Shown here in pieces: positions 16,437 to 24,386 of a stretch of 64,000 nt of DNA (within the stretch, counting starts at the first letter, position 1; every line of letters starts with the position of its first letter). The notes beneath the pieces are model-generated. The model ran no database searches and was not told the origin of the DNA. It worked only from the letters and a program-made list of their open reading frames with translations. Made by a program: the position numbers and the translations under genes. The stretch is from G025836975 sp048751585 (GTDB lineage: Bacteria > Pseudomonadota > Gammaproteobacteria > Burkholderiales > Burkholderiaceae_B), in contig NZ_JAZHOB010000005.1 of assembly GCF_048751585.1 (NCBI RefSeq), positions 124,001 to 188,000 on the forward strand, read 5' to 3'.

Positions 16437-17687
16437 ATGATTACCACTAACCACCAAATATCCAGCGGCGCCAGGCGTGCATTGGATCTCGTGGAGGCGC
16501 ACAAGAACCGCATGGAGAGCGGCATACAGCTCTATGCCGGCTCATGCATGCTTTCACCGACTGTCGAGCGCGCACTCGCCAACACGATGGGCTTGATGCC
16601 GGCCATGGGGGACGCATACAGCAAGCAGCAGCCCGGAACGGACGAGATATCAGCGCTGGAGGTTCTGGTAAGCGGGCAACTGATCAACCTGTTTGGCGGC
16701 GCATGGGCGGAGCCCAGGCTGCAAAGCTGCACGTACGCAAATGCGGCTGTCTATGCGGCCTTTTCAGAACCCGGCGACTCGATCGCATCGATCAGCGCCC
16801 AGGAAGGCGGGCATGTCAGCCACCATGGTGAGGGCACGGTAGGTTTGCTGAGCCGAAGGAATCTTCCTCTTGCGTTCAGCAACGGGCTATATGATGACGA
16901 GGCCTCGGCACGCATCATTTCCCGGGAGCGGCCCAAGATCGTAATGCTGGGCGCCAGCGTGATGCTGGACCCCTATACGGTGGAATCCACCATTTCGGCC
17001 GCTCGCGACTGCGGCGCCCTGCTGGTCTACGACGCGTCGCACGTTGCCGGCCTGATCGCTGGAAAGGCCTACCAGAACCCCATGGACATGGGTTTCGATA
17101 TCATGACGGCCTCAACCTACAAGACACTCGCCGGCCCTCCAGGCGGGATACTGATAGGCCGGCATCCAAGGCACCACGAGGCATTGCGCCGGCATATTGT
17201 CGGAGGATGGGCCTCTAACTACGATGCATCCCGCCTTGCGGGGCTGTCGGTTGCGCTGGAAGAGGCCGCCGCATTCATGCCGGAGTACGCAAGAAAAATG
17301 CTGGCAACGGCTCAGGATCTGGCCGCGGCCCTTAGGGGCGAGGGGATTGCCGCAATCGGCAGCGCGGCTCCGGGCGATGCGCCGCCCACCTCCCACCACC
17401 TCATCATTCCGGTTCCCAGCGCCGAAGCGGCGCGCCGTTTCTCGCAGCAGGCGGGGCAGGCGGGACTCTATGTCGGCACGGCCAGCGTACCCGGACAGCC
17501 CGCGGCTGGCGGACTGCGCATCGGCACCCAGGTAATCAGCCGGCAGGGAGCCGCTGAACAGGACATCGCCGAAATTGCCGCCTGCTTTCGCCATCTGCTG
17601 GAAGGCAGGCCGGGGGATATGGAACCATTGATCGGTTCGATCGCCTCGCGGCTGCGCGCCTGCCTGTACTGCTTCGCTCCGGCCTGA
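16437..17687 (+). CDS. PLP-dependent enzyme of the serine hydroxymethyltransferase-like family (atypical)
   Basis: The 416-residue protein aligns by eye with SHMT: YAGSCMLSPTVERALANTMG at the start, VYDASHVAGLIAG with Asp199 (pairs with the PLP ring nitrogen) and His202, and the Schiff-base lysine Lys229. The lysine loop reads STYKTLAGPPGG instead of the canonical TTHKTLRGPRGG, so the His before the lysine and both following Args are changed. That argues against housekeeping GlyA and for a specialised aldolase or transferase acting on an alpha-substituted or beta-hydroxy amino acid. It is divergent from an N-acyl amino acid deacylase and is followed 13 bases later by a LysR gene. An in-frame ATG at 16371 lies in the operator. 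Confidence 0.8.
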   Translation: MITTNHQISSGARRALDLVEAHKNRMESGIQLYAGSCMLSPTVERALANTMGLMPAMGDAYSKQQPGTDEISALEVLVSGQLINLFGGAWAEPRLQSCTYANAAVYAAFSEPGDSIASISAQEGGHVSHHGEGTVGLLSRRNLPLAFSNGLYDDEASARIISRERPKIVMLGASVMLDPYTVESTISAARDCGALLVYDASHVAGLIAGKAYQNPMDMGFDIMTASTYKTLAGPPGGILIGRHPRHHEALRRHIVGGWASNYDASRLAGLSVALEEAAAFMPEYARKMLATAQDLAAALRGEGIAAIGSAAPGDAPPTSHHLIIPVPSAEAARRFSQQAGQAGLYVGTASVPGQPAAGGLRIGTQVISRQGAAEQDIAEIAACFRHLLEGRPGDMEPLIGSIASRLRACLYCFAPA

Positions 17688-17700
17688 CAAGGATGGAACA

Positions 17701-18615
17701 ATGATCAGTTCTAGCTACCGCTACTTCGTGGCAATTTCAGAGGACTTGTCGATACGCAAGGCGGCAGAGCGCGTGCACATATCGCCTTCCGCCCTTAGCC
17801 GCCAGGTCATGCTGCTTGAAGCGGAATACGGGCAGCCGCTCTTGACCCGCAAGGCGAACGGCGTGGAACTGACCGCCGCCGGCGACATACTTTTACGCCA
17901 CATCCACTCGCTGCTCCGCCAGGAACACGCTTTGAAGGGAGACCTGGCGGATCTGGGCAATCTGCAATTCGGCCATATACGCATTGCCTGCGGCAACGGC
18001 TTCGCAACCAGCCTGGCAAACCTGGTTCTCCCGGAATTCTATGAGCTTCACCCCGGCGTCACGTATACGGTCGCCGTCGAGCCCGGCGACGAGGTCATGC
18101 GCAGCATCGCGGAAGACCGGGCCGACATAGGCCTTACCTTCAACCCGCCTCCCCATCCCGCCATCGAAAACGTCAGTTCCTTCAGGGCTCCTCTGCTGGC
18201 GATCACGTCTTCGCAAAGATCGTATAAAAAGTCCAGCGGAGGTGTTTCCATAGACGAACTATCGAAGACTCCGCTGGCCTTGCCCCGGTTCAATCATGGC
18301 ATACGCCGCCTGGTGCACCAGGTGGAAATGGCCGAGGGCGTCCGGCTCCGGCCGGCGATGGAGAGCAATTCCTACGAAGTTCTCAAGTCGTTCATCATGG
18401 ACCGCAACGGCGTATCCCTGTTCCCCTATTTTTCGGTAGCCCAGGAATTGAAAGAGGGAAAGCTGCGGGCGCATCCGCTGGCCAACGCCATGTTCCGGTC
18501 CACAACCGGGGCCATCGTGGTCAGGCGCGGCAGGCATTCATCGTTGGCGGCCACCGAGTTCCTGAAACACTTGAAGCAGGAACTGCGCGCCTGGGAAAAC
18601 GTCGGCCTTAAATAG
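17701..18615 (+). CDS. LysR family transcriptional regulator
   Basis: The 304-residue protein begins with SSYRYFVAISEDLSIRKAAE and has the helix-turn-helix in ERVHISPSALSRQVMLLEAEYG (about residues 22-43), then the two-lobed effector domain. AAGGATGG precedes the ATG. It follows the SHMT-like gene by 13 bases on the same strand and is probably co-transcribed with it, so it likely controls the divergent deacylase/Bug and PLP-enzyme genes in response to an amino-acid-like ligand. The usual LysR arrangement (regulator divergent from target) is not seen here; it converges with a CoA-transferase gene. Confidence 0.88.
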   Translation: MISSSYRYFVAISEDLSIRKAAERVHISPSALSRQVMLLEAEYGQPLLTRKANGVELTAAGDILLRHIHSLLRQEHALKGDLADLGNLQFGHIRIACGNGFATSLANLVLPEFYELHPGVTYTVAVEPGDEVMRSIAEDRADIGLTFNPPPHPAIENVSSFRAPLLAITSSQRSYKKSSGGVSIDELSKTPLALPRFNHGIRRLVHQVEMAEGVRLRPAMESNSYEVLKSFIMDRNGVSLFPYFSVAQELKEGKLRAHPLANAMFRSTTGAIVVRRGRHSSLAATEFLKHLKQELRAWENVGLK

Positions 18616-18647
18616 CGCGGGCCAGGACCGCATTCCGGCGGCGCCTG

Positions 18648-19805
18648 TTATTCGCCATCCCTTGCATTCAGCCGCTCGCGCAACCGGCCCAGCACCTCGT
18701 CATTGTGCTCGCCCAATACAGGCGGCGGCACCACTTCGGTACTGCGCTGCCCATCGAACGAGACCGGCGGGCGAACGGTCCGGAATTCGCCCATGGTCTT
18801 GTGCCTGGCGGAAACCAGTATCTCCAGATGCTTGGCCTGGGGATCTTCCAGGGCTTCGCTGGTGTCGTACATGGGCGCGTGCGGCACGTCCTCGGCCTCC
18901 AGCCGGCGGCACCATTCGGCGCGCGTGCGCTTGGCGAATATCGGCCCAAGGATATCGATCAGGACTTCCTGGTTCTGGATACGCCCATTGCGGTCAGAAA
19001 ATCGGGGATCCTGGAACAAGGTGGACTGCTCCATGGCATTGGCCAGGCCCTGCCAGAACTTTTCCGGCGAGGACATATGCAGCGCCAGCCATTTGCCATC
19101 CGCGCATTTCATGACATAAGACTGGGAAACGCTGGGCCGGCTGTAGGGGCCCATGATTTCACCGGCCGAATAATAATGCGTGAATGCATCCAGGTTGAAG
19201 TGGCTCATGGCTTCCAGCATGGAAACCTCCACCTTGCGGCCAACACCGGTTTGATTGCGCTCGTGCAGCGCGCCCAGCACGCCATAGGCGGCATAGAAGC
19301 CGGTAATGGAATCGGCCAGGGCTGGGCCGACAACTCGCGGGTTCTCGGGATTGATCAACAGGCCCAGGAAACCGCTGGCGGCCTGGGCCACCGAGTCGTA
19401 AGCGGGCCGGCCCGCGGCCGGTCCCGTCGGCCCGAAGCCGCTGATCGAGCAATAGATCAGGCGCGGATTGATCTTGCGCAAACGCTCTTCGCCAACGTTG
19501 AGCCGCTCGGCCGCGCCCGGGCGGAAGTTCTGTATATAGACATCGGCTGTACTGATCAGTTCGTCGAACGCCGCCAGATCGTCGGCGTTCTTGGTGTTCA
19601 GCGTGATGCTGCGCTTGTTGCGGTTATAGGTCTGGAAATGAGGGCTGTACAGGCCGCCCTTGAAGGCGCGGAAAGGATCGCCGGCGCCGGGCTGCTCGAT
19701 CTTGACGACATCGGCGCCAAGGTCGCCCAGCAGCATCCCCGCCGCCGGGCCCGTGATGAAGGTTCCTTGTTCGAGTACCCGTATGCCATTCAGCACTTTG
19801 ATCAT
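18648..19805 (-). CDS. CoA-transferase, class III (CaiB/BaiF family)
   Basis: The 385-residue protein has the family N terminus GIRVLEQGTFITGPAAGMLL with GDLGADVVKIEQPGAGDP, NKRSITLNTK, and FGPTGPAAGRPAYDSVAQA. The catalytic aspartate that forms an acyl anhydride is Asp165 in ALADSITG. It transfers CoA between two carboxylic acids in the cytoplasm. It lies 26 bases downstream of the citryl-CoA-lyase-like gene, same strand, so the pair probably activates an acid and then splits the thioester. Known pairs of this kind act in itaconate, oxalate and carnitine metabolism; the acid used here is not known. Confidence 0.88.
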   Translation of the reverse strand: MIKVLNGIRVLEQGTFITGPAAGMLLGDLGADVVKIEQPGAGDPFRAFKGGLYSPHFQTYNRNKRSITLNTKNADDLAAFDELISTADVYIQNFRPGAAERLNVGEERLRKINPRLIYCSISGFGPTGPAAGRPAYDSVAQAASGFLGLLINPENPRVVGPALADSITGFYAAYGVLGALHERNQTGVGRKVEVSMLEAMSHFNLDAFTHYYSAGEIMGPYSRPSVSQSYVMKCADGKWLALHMSSPEKFWQGLANAMEQSTLFQDPRFSDRNGRIQNQEVLIDILGPIFAKRTRAEWCRRLEAEDVPHAPMYDTSEALEDPQAKHLEILVSARHKTMGEFRTVRPPVSFDGQRSTEVVPPPVLGEHNDEVLGRLRERLNARDGE

Positions 19806-19831
19806 GATAAAGCTCCAGTATGAATCGCAGG

Positions 19832-20641
19832 CTAGGCGTGATCGGGGGTGAAGCCGTCCGGGGCTTCGCCGTCATAGACGTAATTGCGTGTGGCTTGATA
19901 CGACAAGGCAAAGCCGATGGGCTTCTGAAGCTCTTCGGTCAGATGGCCGATAAGACCCGCCGTACGCGCAAGAATGGGGACGCCCCTTAAGGCGGTCAAT
20001 GGAAAGCCCACGCCCAGCAAGACCGCGGGAATCGCAGCCGAGACATTCAGCATCAGGTTCTTGCCCACGATCTCGGGAATCGCTTTTTCGACTGCGTCGG
20101 CAATCCGCACATAAGTCATATCGGCGCCGGCCTGCTCGGCAACATTGAACAGCGCCGTTACCCTGGGATCGCGCTCTTTATGCAGCGGATGGCCATAGCC
20201 TGGAATGGCGCGCTTGGCCGCGCGATATTCGCCGACAACTTGCCTGGCCGCCGCCACGTAGTCCCTGCCGTCGCCCGCCCGCGTCCGGATTTCATCAAGA
20301 AGAATGCCGCAAGTTTCAGACGCGCCAAGGATTACCGAGCCGCAGCCCAGGATGCCGGCAGCCACCGCGCCCTGCAAGGCATCGGGCGCCGCGGCCAGCG
20401 TCATGCGGCTGGCTTGCACGCTGGGCACCAGGCCATGCTCGGCAATGGCAACCAATGTGGCGTTCAGCACGATGGTGGCGGCCTTTGTCGGCTCCTGGCC
20501 GGTGACCAGCAGGTAAAAATAATCCGTGAAGGACATTTTCCCGATGAGTTCCCGAGCCAGGTCCTTGCCCCGCACCACGATGGTTTCCGAATTGGACGTG
20601 CAGATGGCCGAGCGGGGAATGGTTTCTTTACCTATTTTCAT
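19832..20641 (-). CDS. Citryl-CoA lyase-like protein (citrate synthase fold, short form)
   Basis: The 269-residue protein is much shorter than citrate synthase (about 430) and matches the stand-alone citryl-CoA lyase / C-terminal ATP-citrate-lyase domain. Visible family residues are AEHGLVPS (His69) and GYGHPLHKERDPR at 148-160 (His151), the two histidines that polarise the acyl-CoA and oxo-acid parts. It should catalyse retro-Claisen cleavage of a citryl-CoA-like thioester to an acyl-CoA and a 2-oxo acid, or the reverse. No ATP-grasp citryl-CoA synthetase gene is present; a class III CoA-transferase lies directly downstream instead. An ATG at 20683 would add 14 residues. Confidence 0.8.
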   Translation of the reverse strand: MKIGKETIPRSAICTSNSETIVVRGKDLARELIGKMSFTDYFYLLVTGQEPTKAATIVLNATLVAIAEHGLVPSVQASRMTLAAAPDALQGAVAAGILGCGSVILGASETCGILLDEIRTRAGDGRDYVAAARQVVGEYRAAKRAIPGYGHPLHKERDPRVTALFNVAEQAGADMTYVRIADAVEKAIPEIVGKNLMLNVSAAIPAVLLGVGFPLTALRGVPILARTAGLIGHLTEELQKPIGFALSYQATRNYVYDGEAPDGFTPDHA

Positions 20642-20717
20642 ATCGTTCCAATAGAGTGTTCGCACCGCGCCGTGCTGTCGCACGATGCAGGCGTGAGGTC
20701 TGCAAGAAAAAATCTGG

Positions 20718-20733
20718 ATCGAATTAAATCGAT
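20718..20733. promoter_or_regulatory. Candidate operator upstream of the lyase/CoA-transferase pair
   Basis: ATCGA-ATTAAA-TCGAT (20718-20733) is a hyphenated palindrome in the 121-base gap upstream of the citryl-CoA-lyase-like gene. A nearby gatcgtatcaatcg stretch repeats part of the motif. Either LysR regulator flanking the cluster could bind; this is inference. Confidence 0.35.
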
Positions 20734-20762
20734 CGTATCAATCGTCAAACATACTGGCCGCA

Positions 20763-21827
20763 TCAGGCCGGCCTGATGCCTTCGAACGCAGCCTGCAACA
20801 AGGCGCGTATGCCATCGCGGTCGACGGGCCGGGGATTCCAGTATGGCTTTGACGCCGCCATATCCGCCGCCCGGTCAATATCCGCCGCCCGCATGCCGAT
20901 ATCGCGCAAGGCCAATGGCGCGCCCAGCTCTTGCGCCAAATCGTACAAGGCCATGGCGGCCGGCTGGCCGGGCCGTTCCAGGGCATTGGAAATGCGCTGC
21001 ATTGCCCGCTCGGCCGAGACGGCGTTATAGGCCATGGCATGCGGAAGCACGATGGAATGCGTCTGCGCATGCGGCAGGTTGAAACTGCCGCCCAGGGTAT
21101 GGCAGAGCTTGTGATGCAAAGCCATGCCCGTGCTCCCGAGAACGGTGCCGCAAAGCCAGGCTCCATATAGGGATTCGCTTCGGGCGCCTAGCTCGTCCGG
21201 CTGCTTCTTCAATTGGCGCAAACCGCTGGCCATGGCCCGGATGCCTTCTTCCGACATCAATGCCAGAACGGGATTGCCGTCCTGGGCATACAGGCCTTCC
21301 GCGGCGTGCGCTATGGCATTCATGCCGCTGGCCACTGAAATATCGAAGGGCAGCTTCAAGGTCAGCGTTGGATCGTAAATGACCGTGCGCGGCAATGCCC
21401 GACGATCCTTACCGGTTTTCTTTACGCCTCCTTCCGTCACCCCATAGATGGATGTCATTTCGGATCCGGAATACGTCGTCGGTACGGCCAATATGGGCAG
21501 CCCGCTTTCCAGGGCCAGCGCCTTGGCCAGGCCTATGGTGGAACCGCCTCCTATCGCCACGATGCAGTCCGCAGCGGTCCGTGCCACGGCCGCCATGGCG
21601 CCTTGCACGGCGGCCGTGGGCACATGCATGATGGCCTGGTCGTAAATACCGGCGCCCCGCTCCGCAAGCGCGTCAAGAGCCCGCTGGGCCAGCGTGCGCT
21701 GCCGCGGCGTGCAAAGCACAAGCGCTTTCTCAGCGCCAAGCAGGCCAGCCTCGGTGTTCAGCTTGCTCCATACATCCACACCGAATACCACGCGAACCGA
21801 CTGCGCCGCATATACGAACTCTTGCAT
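20763..21827 (-). CDS. Iron-containing alcohol dehydrogenase, maleylacetate reductase-like
   Basis: The 354-residue protein resembles maleylacetate reductase: N-terminal FVYAAQSVRVVFG, cofactor segment IGGGSTIGLAKALAL, TYSGSEMTSIYGVTEGGVK, and metal-site histidines in SGMNAIAHAAEGLYA, LHHKLCHTLGG and LPHAQTHS. Maleylacetate reductase closes ring-cleavage pathways of hydroxyquinol, but no hydroxyquinol dioxygenase gene is seen. Here it lies between a Bug gene and the lyase/CoA-transferase pair, so it more likely reduces or oxidises the oxo acid released by the lyase. The first 21 codons of the longer frame (to 21890) look non-coding. Confidence 0.83.
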   Translation of the reverse strand: MQEFVYAAQSVRVVFGVDVWSKLNTEAGLLGAEKALVLCTPRQRTLAQRALDALAERGAGIYDQAIMHVPTAAVQGAMAAVARTAADCIVAIGGGSTIGLAKALALESGLPILAVPTTYSGSEMTSIYGVTEGGVKKTGKDRRALPRTVIYDPTLTLKLPFDISVASGMNAIAHAAEGLYAQDGNPVLALMSEEGIRAMASGLRQLKKQPDELGARSESLYGAWLCGTVLGSTGMALHHKLCHTLGGSFNLPHAQTHSIVLPHAMAYNAVSAERAMQRISNALERPGQPAAMALYDLAQELGAPLALRDIGMRAADIDRAADMAASKPYWNPRPVDRDGIRALLQAAFEGIRPA

Positions 21828-21917
21828 CGCTTTACCTTCAAGGCGTCCGTGCCGGCACAAGGACTGATGCGTTCCGCCGTGCCCGCACATTGATTGCCTG
21901 CCCTCCGCCGGGCTTGG

Positions 21918-22922
21918 CTAGTTGACCTTCGCGCCCGACTTCTTGACCAGCGCGGCCCATTTCTGAATTTCGGCGGTCTCGAACTTTGCCAAGTCCTTGG
22001 TGGCTTCACCGCCGGGTTCCACGCCCTGGGCCTTCAGCTTTGCGGCCAGTTCGGGATCGGCCAGAGCCACTTCAGCGGCCTTTTTCAATGCGGCCATGAC
22101 GGGCTCGGGCGTTCCGGCGGGCGCGTACATCATGAACCATGCCACCAGATCGAAATCGCTGTTGGTCTGGTCCGCAACGCTGGGGACATCGGGCGCCGCA
22201 ATGCTGCGCCGGCTGCTGGAAACGCCAATGGCCCGCAGTTTTCCGGCCTTCACGTGCGGCAGGACCGCCGCCGGATGGTAGAACATGAACTGGACCTCTC
22301 CAGACATGACGTCCTGCAGGGCCATGCTGCCTTCCTTGTAGGGAACATGGATCATTTCCCCGCCCAGCCTGTCCTTCAGCAGTTCGCCCGCAAGATGGCC
22401 GGACGTGCCGCTACCCGCCGACGAGAATGTGATGCCCGGGGGCTTTGCCGCCGCCGTGCCCAGGTCCTTTACCGAATGGTAGGGGGAATCGCCGCCCACC
22501 ACCAGTATCGTAGGCGTTTGGCCGACGAAGGCAATGGGTTCGAAGTCCACTTGGGGATCATAGCCGCGCTTGGAGTAAAGCTCTTTATTGATCGCATGCG
22601 TACCCACGGTGCCCATGACGATGGTGTAGCCATCGGGCGTGCTGCGCCCTACCTGGGCGGTCCCTATCGTGCCGCCCGCGCCCGCCCGGTTGTCGATGAC
22701 GATGGACTGGCCCAATTGCTGCGACATTTTTTCGGCGATCAAGCGTGAAATCGTGTCAGTCGTGGTCCCGGGGCCGAATGGCACGACCATGCGCACCGCC
22801 TTGGACGGATAGTCCGAAGACTGGGCTGGCGCAGCCATGAAGACAAAGGGCGCCGCGATCAGCGCCGCCATAGCGCGTTGCCATGCACGGCCATGGAGCG
22901 CCTTTTCTTTAAACATATTCAT
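21918..22922 (-). CDS. Bug (TctC) family substrate-binding protein
   Basis: The 334-residue protein starts at ATG 22922 after AGGAAGGG. The signal peptide is about 35 residues long and ends near APAQSS. Bug motifs are PFGPGTTTDTISR, IDNRAGAGGTIG, TPDGYTIVM and PDVPSVADQ. The gene is 90 bases upstream of the iron alcohol dehydrogenase gene and reads into it, so it should supply the acid handled by this cluster. A divergent LysR gene starts 147 bases away. Longer starts at 23015 or 22958 lack ribosome sites. Confidence 0.9.
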   Translation of the reverse strand: MNMFKEKALHGRAWQRAMAALIAAPFVFMAAPAQSSDYPSKAVRMVVPFGPGTTTDTISRLIAEKMSQQLGQSIVIDNRAGAGGTIGTAQVGRSTPDGYTIVMGTVGTHAINKELYSKRGYDPQVDFEPIAFVGQTPTILVVGGDSPYHSVKDLGTAAAKPPGITFSSAGSGTSGHLAGELLKDRLGGEMIHVPYKEGSMALQDVMSGEVQFMFYHPAAVLPHVKAGKLRAIGVSSSRRSIAAPDVPSVADQTNSDFDLVAWFMMYAPAGTPEPVMAALKKAAEVALADPELAAKLKAQGVEPGGEATKDLAKFETAEIQKWAALVKKSGAKVN

Positions 22923-23037
22923 TATTGTCCCTTCCTGTATTGAAGACTCCAACTTCATTCTGTAGTTGGTATTTGGGTGAATGCCAATGCAGTCTATACG
23001 GCCGCGACAAAACATAGAAATGATTGATTTCGTCGGT

Positions 23038-23051
23038 TATCATCGATGATA
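23038..23051. promoter_or_regulatory. Perfect palindrome, probable LysR binding site
   Basis: TATCATCGATGATA (23038-23051) is a perfect 14-base palindrome in the 147-base gap between the Bug gene and the divergent LysR gene, ending 18 bases before the LysR ATG. LysR proteins usually bind T-N11-A palindromes here; this T-N12-A element is close. Auto-repression plus control of the Bug operon is inferred. Confidence 0.55.
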
Positions 23052-23069
23052 TCGATAGTAAAGGGAATC

Positions 23070-23978
23070 ATGGAACTCAGGCACTTGCGGTATTTCATCG
23101 CGCTGGCGGGCTCGCTGAATTTCACGCGGGCAGCGGAACGGGTCCATGTGACTCAATCCACCCTGTCGCATCAGATACGCCAACTGGAGGACGAAGTGGG
23201 TCAACGCCTGTTCGACCGCCACGGCAAACGGGTCATGCTGACCGAAGCCGGTGAGTCTTTCCTGGCCTATGCGGACCGTGCCCTGGCCGTCATCGATCAG
23301 GGCCTGGGCGAACTTAAGCAAACCGTCGCCCCCATTTCGGGCACGGTGCGCATAGGCACCACGCATACGTTCAACCTGGGCTTTCTTCCGGATTGCGTCG
23401 CACTGTTTCTGAAGCAAAACCCTACCGTCAAGATCGTGATCGAAGAGCTTTCGGGCGACGCCATCACCGACGGGCTGCAGGCCGAGCAGTTGGATATCGG
23501 TATCGGCTATCGGCCTGAAATGCAGAAAGACATACGTTTCGAGCCCCTGTTCAATGAAGAGCTCGCACTGATCGTCGCGCAAACGCACCCGCTGGCCAAG
23601 CGCAAGCGAATGCGGATCGCCGAGCTTCATCGCGAATCGCTGGTTCTTTTGCCGCAAAGCTTCTCGACGCGCCGCTTGCTGGACGAGTGCTTCAATGCCG
23701 CCGGCGCCGAACCCAATATCATCGCCGAGATGAACACCATTCCGGCTATGCTGGGACTGATGGTGCGCAAACACGTGGGAACCATTGCGGCGCCCAGCGC
23801 CATCGCGGAGCACAACAAGCCCCTGCGCGTCATCCCGCTGGAAGGTCCAACCCCCATCCGGACCCATGGCCTGCTGTTCATGGACAAACATCAACAGACG
23901 CGGGCCAGCATGGCCTTTACCGCCCTTATCCGCAAGCAGACCAAAGCTGGAAAGCACGGAGCCAGGCCAGCCGCCTAG
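23070..23978 (+). CDS. LysR family transcriptional regulator (CynR/CatM-like)
   Basis: The 302-residue protein begins MELRHLRYFIALAGSLNFTR, with the helix-turn-helix AAERVHVTQSTLSHQIRQLE, the standard layout of the CbbR/CynR/BenM branch. AAAGGGA precedes ATG 23070; the ATG at 23046 lies in the palindrome. It is divergent from the Bug/dehydrogenase/lyase/CoA-transferase gene run and probably senses a pathway acid. The effector domain keeps the LPQSFSTRRLLDE segment that contacts ligand in BenM-like proteins. Confidence 0.88.
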   Translation: MELRHLRYFIALAGSLNFTRAAERVHVTQSTLSHQIRQLEDEVGQRLFDRHGKRVMLTEAGESFLAYADRALAVIDQGLGELKQTVAPISGTVRIGTTHTFNLGFLPDCVALFLKQNPTVKIVIEELSGDAITDGLQAEQLDIGIGYRPEMQKDIRFEPLFNEELALIVAQTHPLAKRKRMRIAELHRESLVLLPQSFSTRRLLDECFNAAGAEPNIIAEMNTIPAMLGLMVRKHVGTIAAPSAIAEHNKPLRVIPLEGPTPIRTHGLLFMDKHQQTRASMAFTALIRKQTKAGKHGARPAA

Positions 23979-24054
23979 AATCAACTTGAAGGCAATGCGG
24001 GCGTGATGTAAGGCGCAGCCTTGAAAGCATGGCATTCCAAGGCGCCGGCCTTTC

Positions 24055-24093
24055 CGCAACAGGTTTTATTGAAACATGCCCATACCTGTTGCG
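24055..24093. repeat. Long inverted repeat in the LysR-dodecin gap
   Basis: Two perfect ten-base arms, cgcaacaggt (24055-24064) and acctgttgcg (24084-24093), flank a 19-base spacer. No T-run follows on either strand, so a terminator is unlikely. It lies about 80 bases before the dodecin ATG and may be an operator or a structured leader. Confidence 0.5.
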
Positions 24094-24170
24094 CTGCCCT
24101 AGTTTGGCGTAGACTGCCATGTACGGACCATCGTTTTTGCACCACGTTTTCCATTCGCAAGGAGGCAACC

Positions 24171-24383
24171 ATGGCGAACGATCATGTCTACAAACAAATC
24201 GAGTTGGTGGGCTCATCGACGGTATCGTCGGATGACGCCATTTCGCAGGCCATCGCGCGCGCATCCAGCACGCTCCGGGAACTGGACTGGTTCGAAGTCA
24301 CCCAGATCAGGGGCCATATCAAGGACGGCAAGATAGCGCACTGGCAGGTTGTATTGAAGATAGGCATGCGGCTTCAGGACTGA
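24171..24383 (+). CDS. Dodecin family protein
   Basis: The 70-residue protein matches dodecin in length and layout: VYKQIELVGSSTVSSDDAI, then ELDWFEVTQIRGHI, where the Trp of DWFEV stacks on bound flavin, and HWQVVLKIGMRL at the end. Dodecins assemble into hollow dodecamers that store riboflavin or FMN in the cytoplasm. A strong AAGGAGG site sits eight bases before the ATG, so the upstream extension to 24021 is rejected. It stands alone and converges with the membrane-protein gene with only three bases between stops. Confidence 0.92.
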   Translation: MANDHVYKQIELVGSSTVSSDDAISQAIARASSTLRELDWFEVTQIRGHIKDGKIAHWQVVLKIGMRLQD

Positions 24384-24386
24384 TCG

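Noticed and set aside
18705..19823. 372-codon plus-strand frame opposite the CoA-transferase gene
   Set aside because: It is the antisense shadow of a well-supported CoA-transferase gene and has shadow-like composition.
20763..21827. Hydroxyquinol (aromatic ring) pathway based on the maleylacetate-reductase-like gene
   Set aside because: No ring-cleavage dioxygenase, hydroxylase or maleylacetate-producing enzyme gene is nearby; the neighbours point to a thioester pathway.
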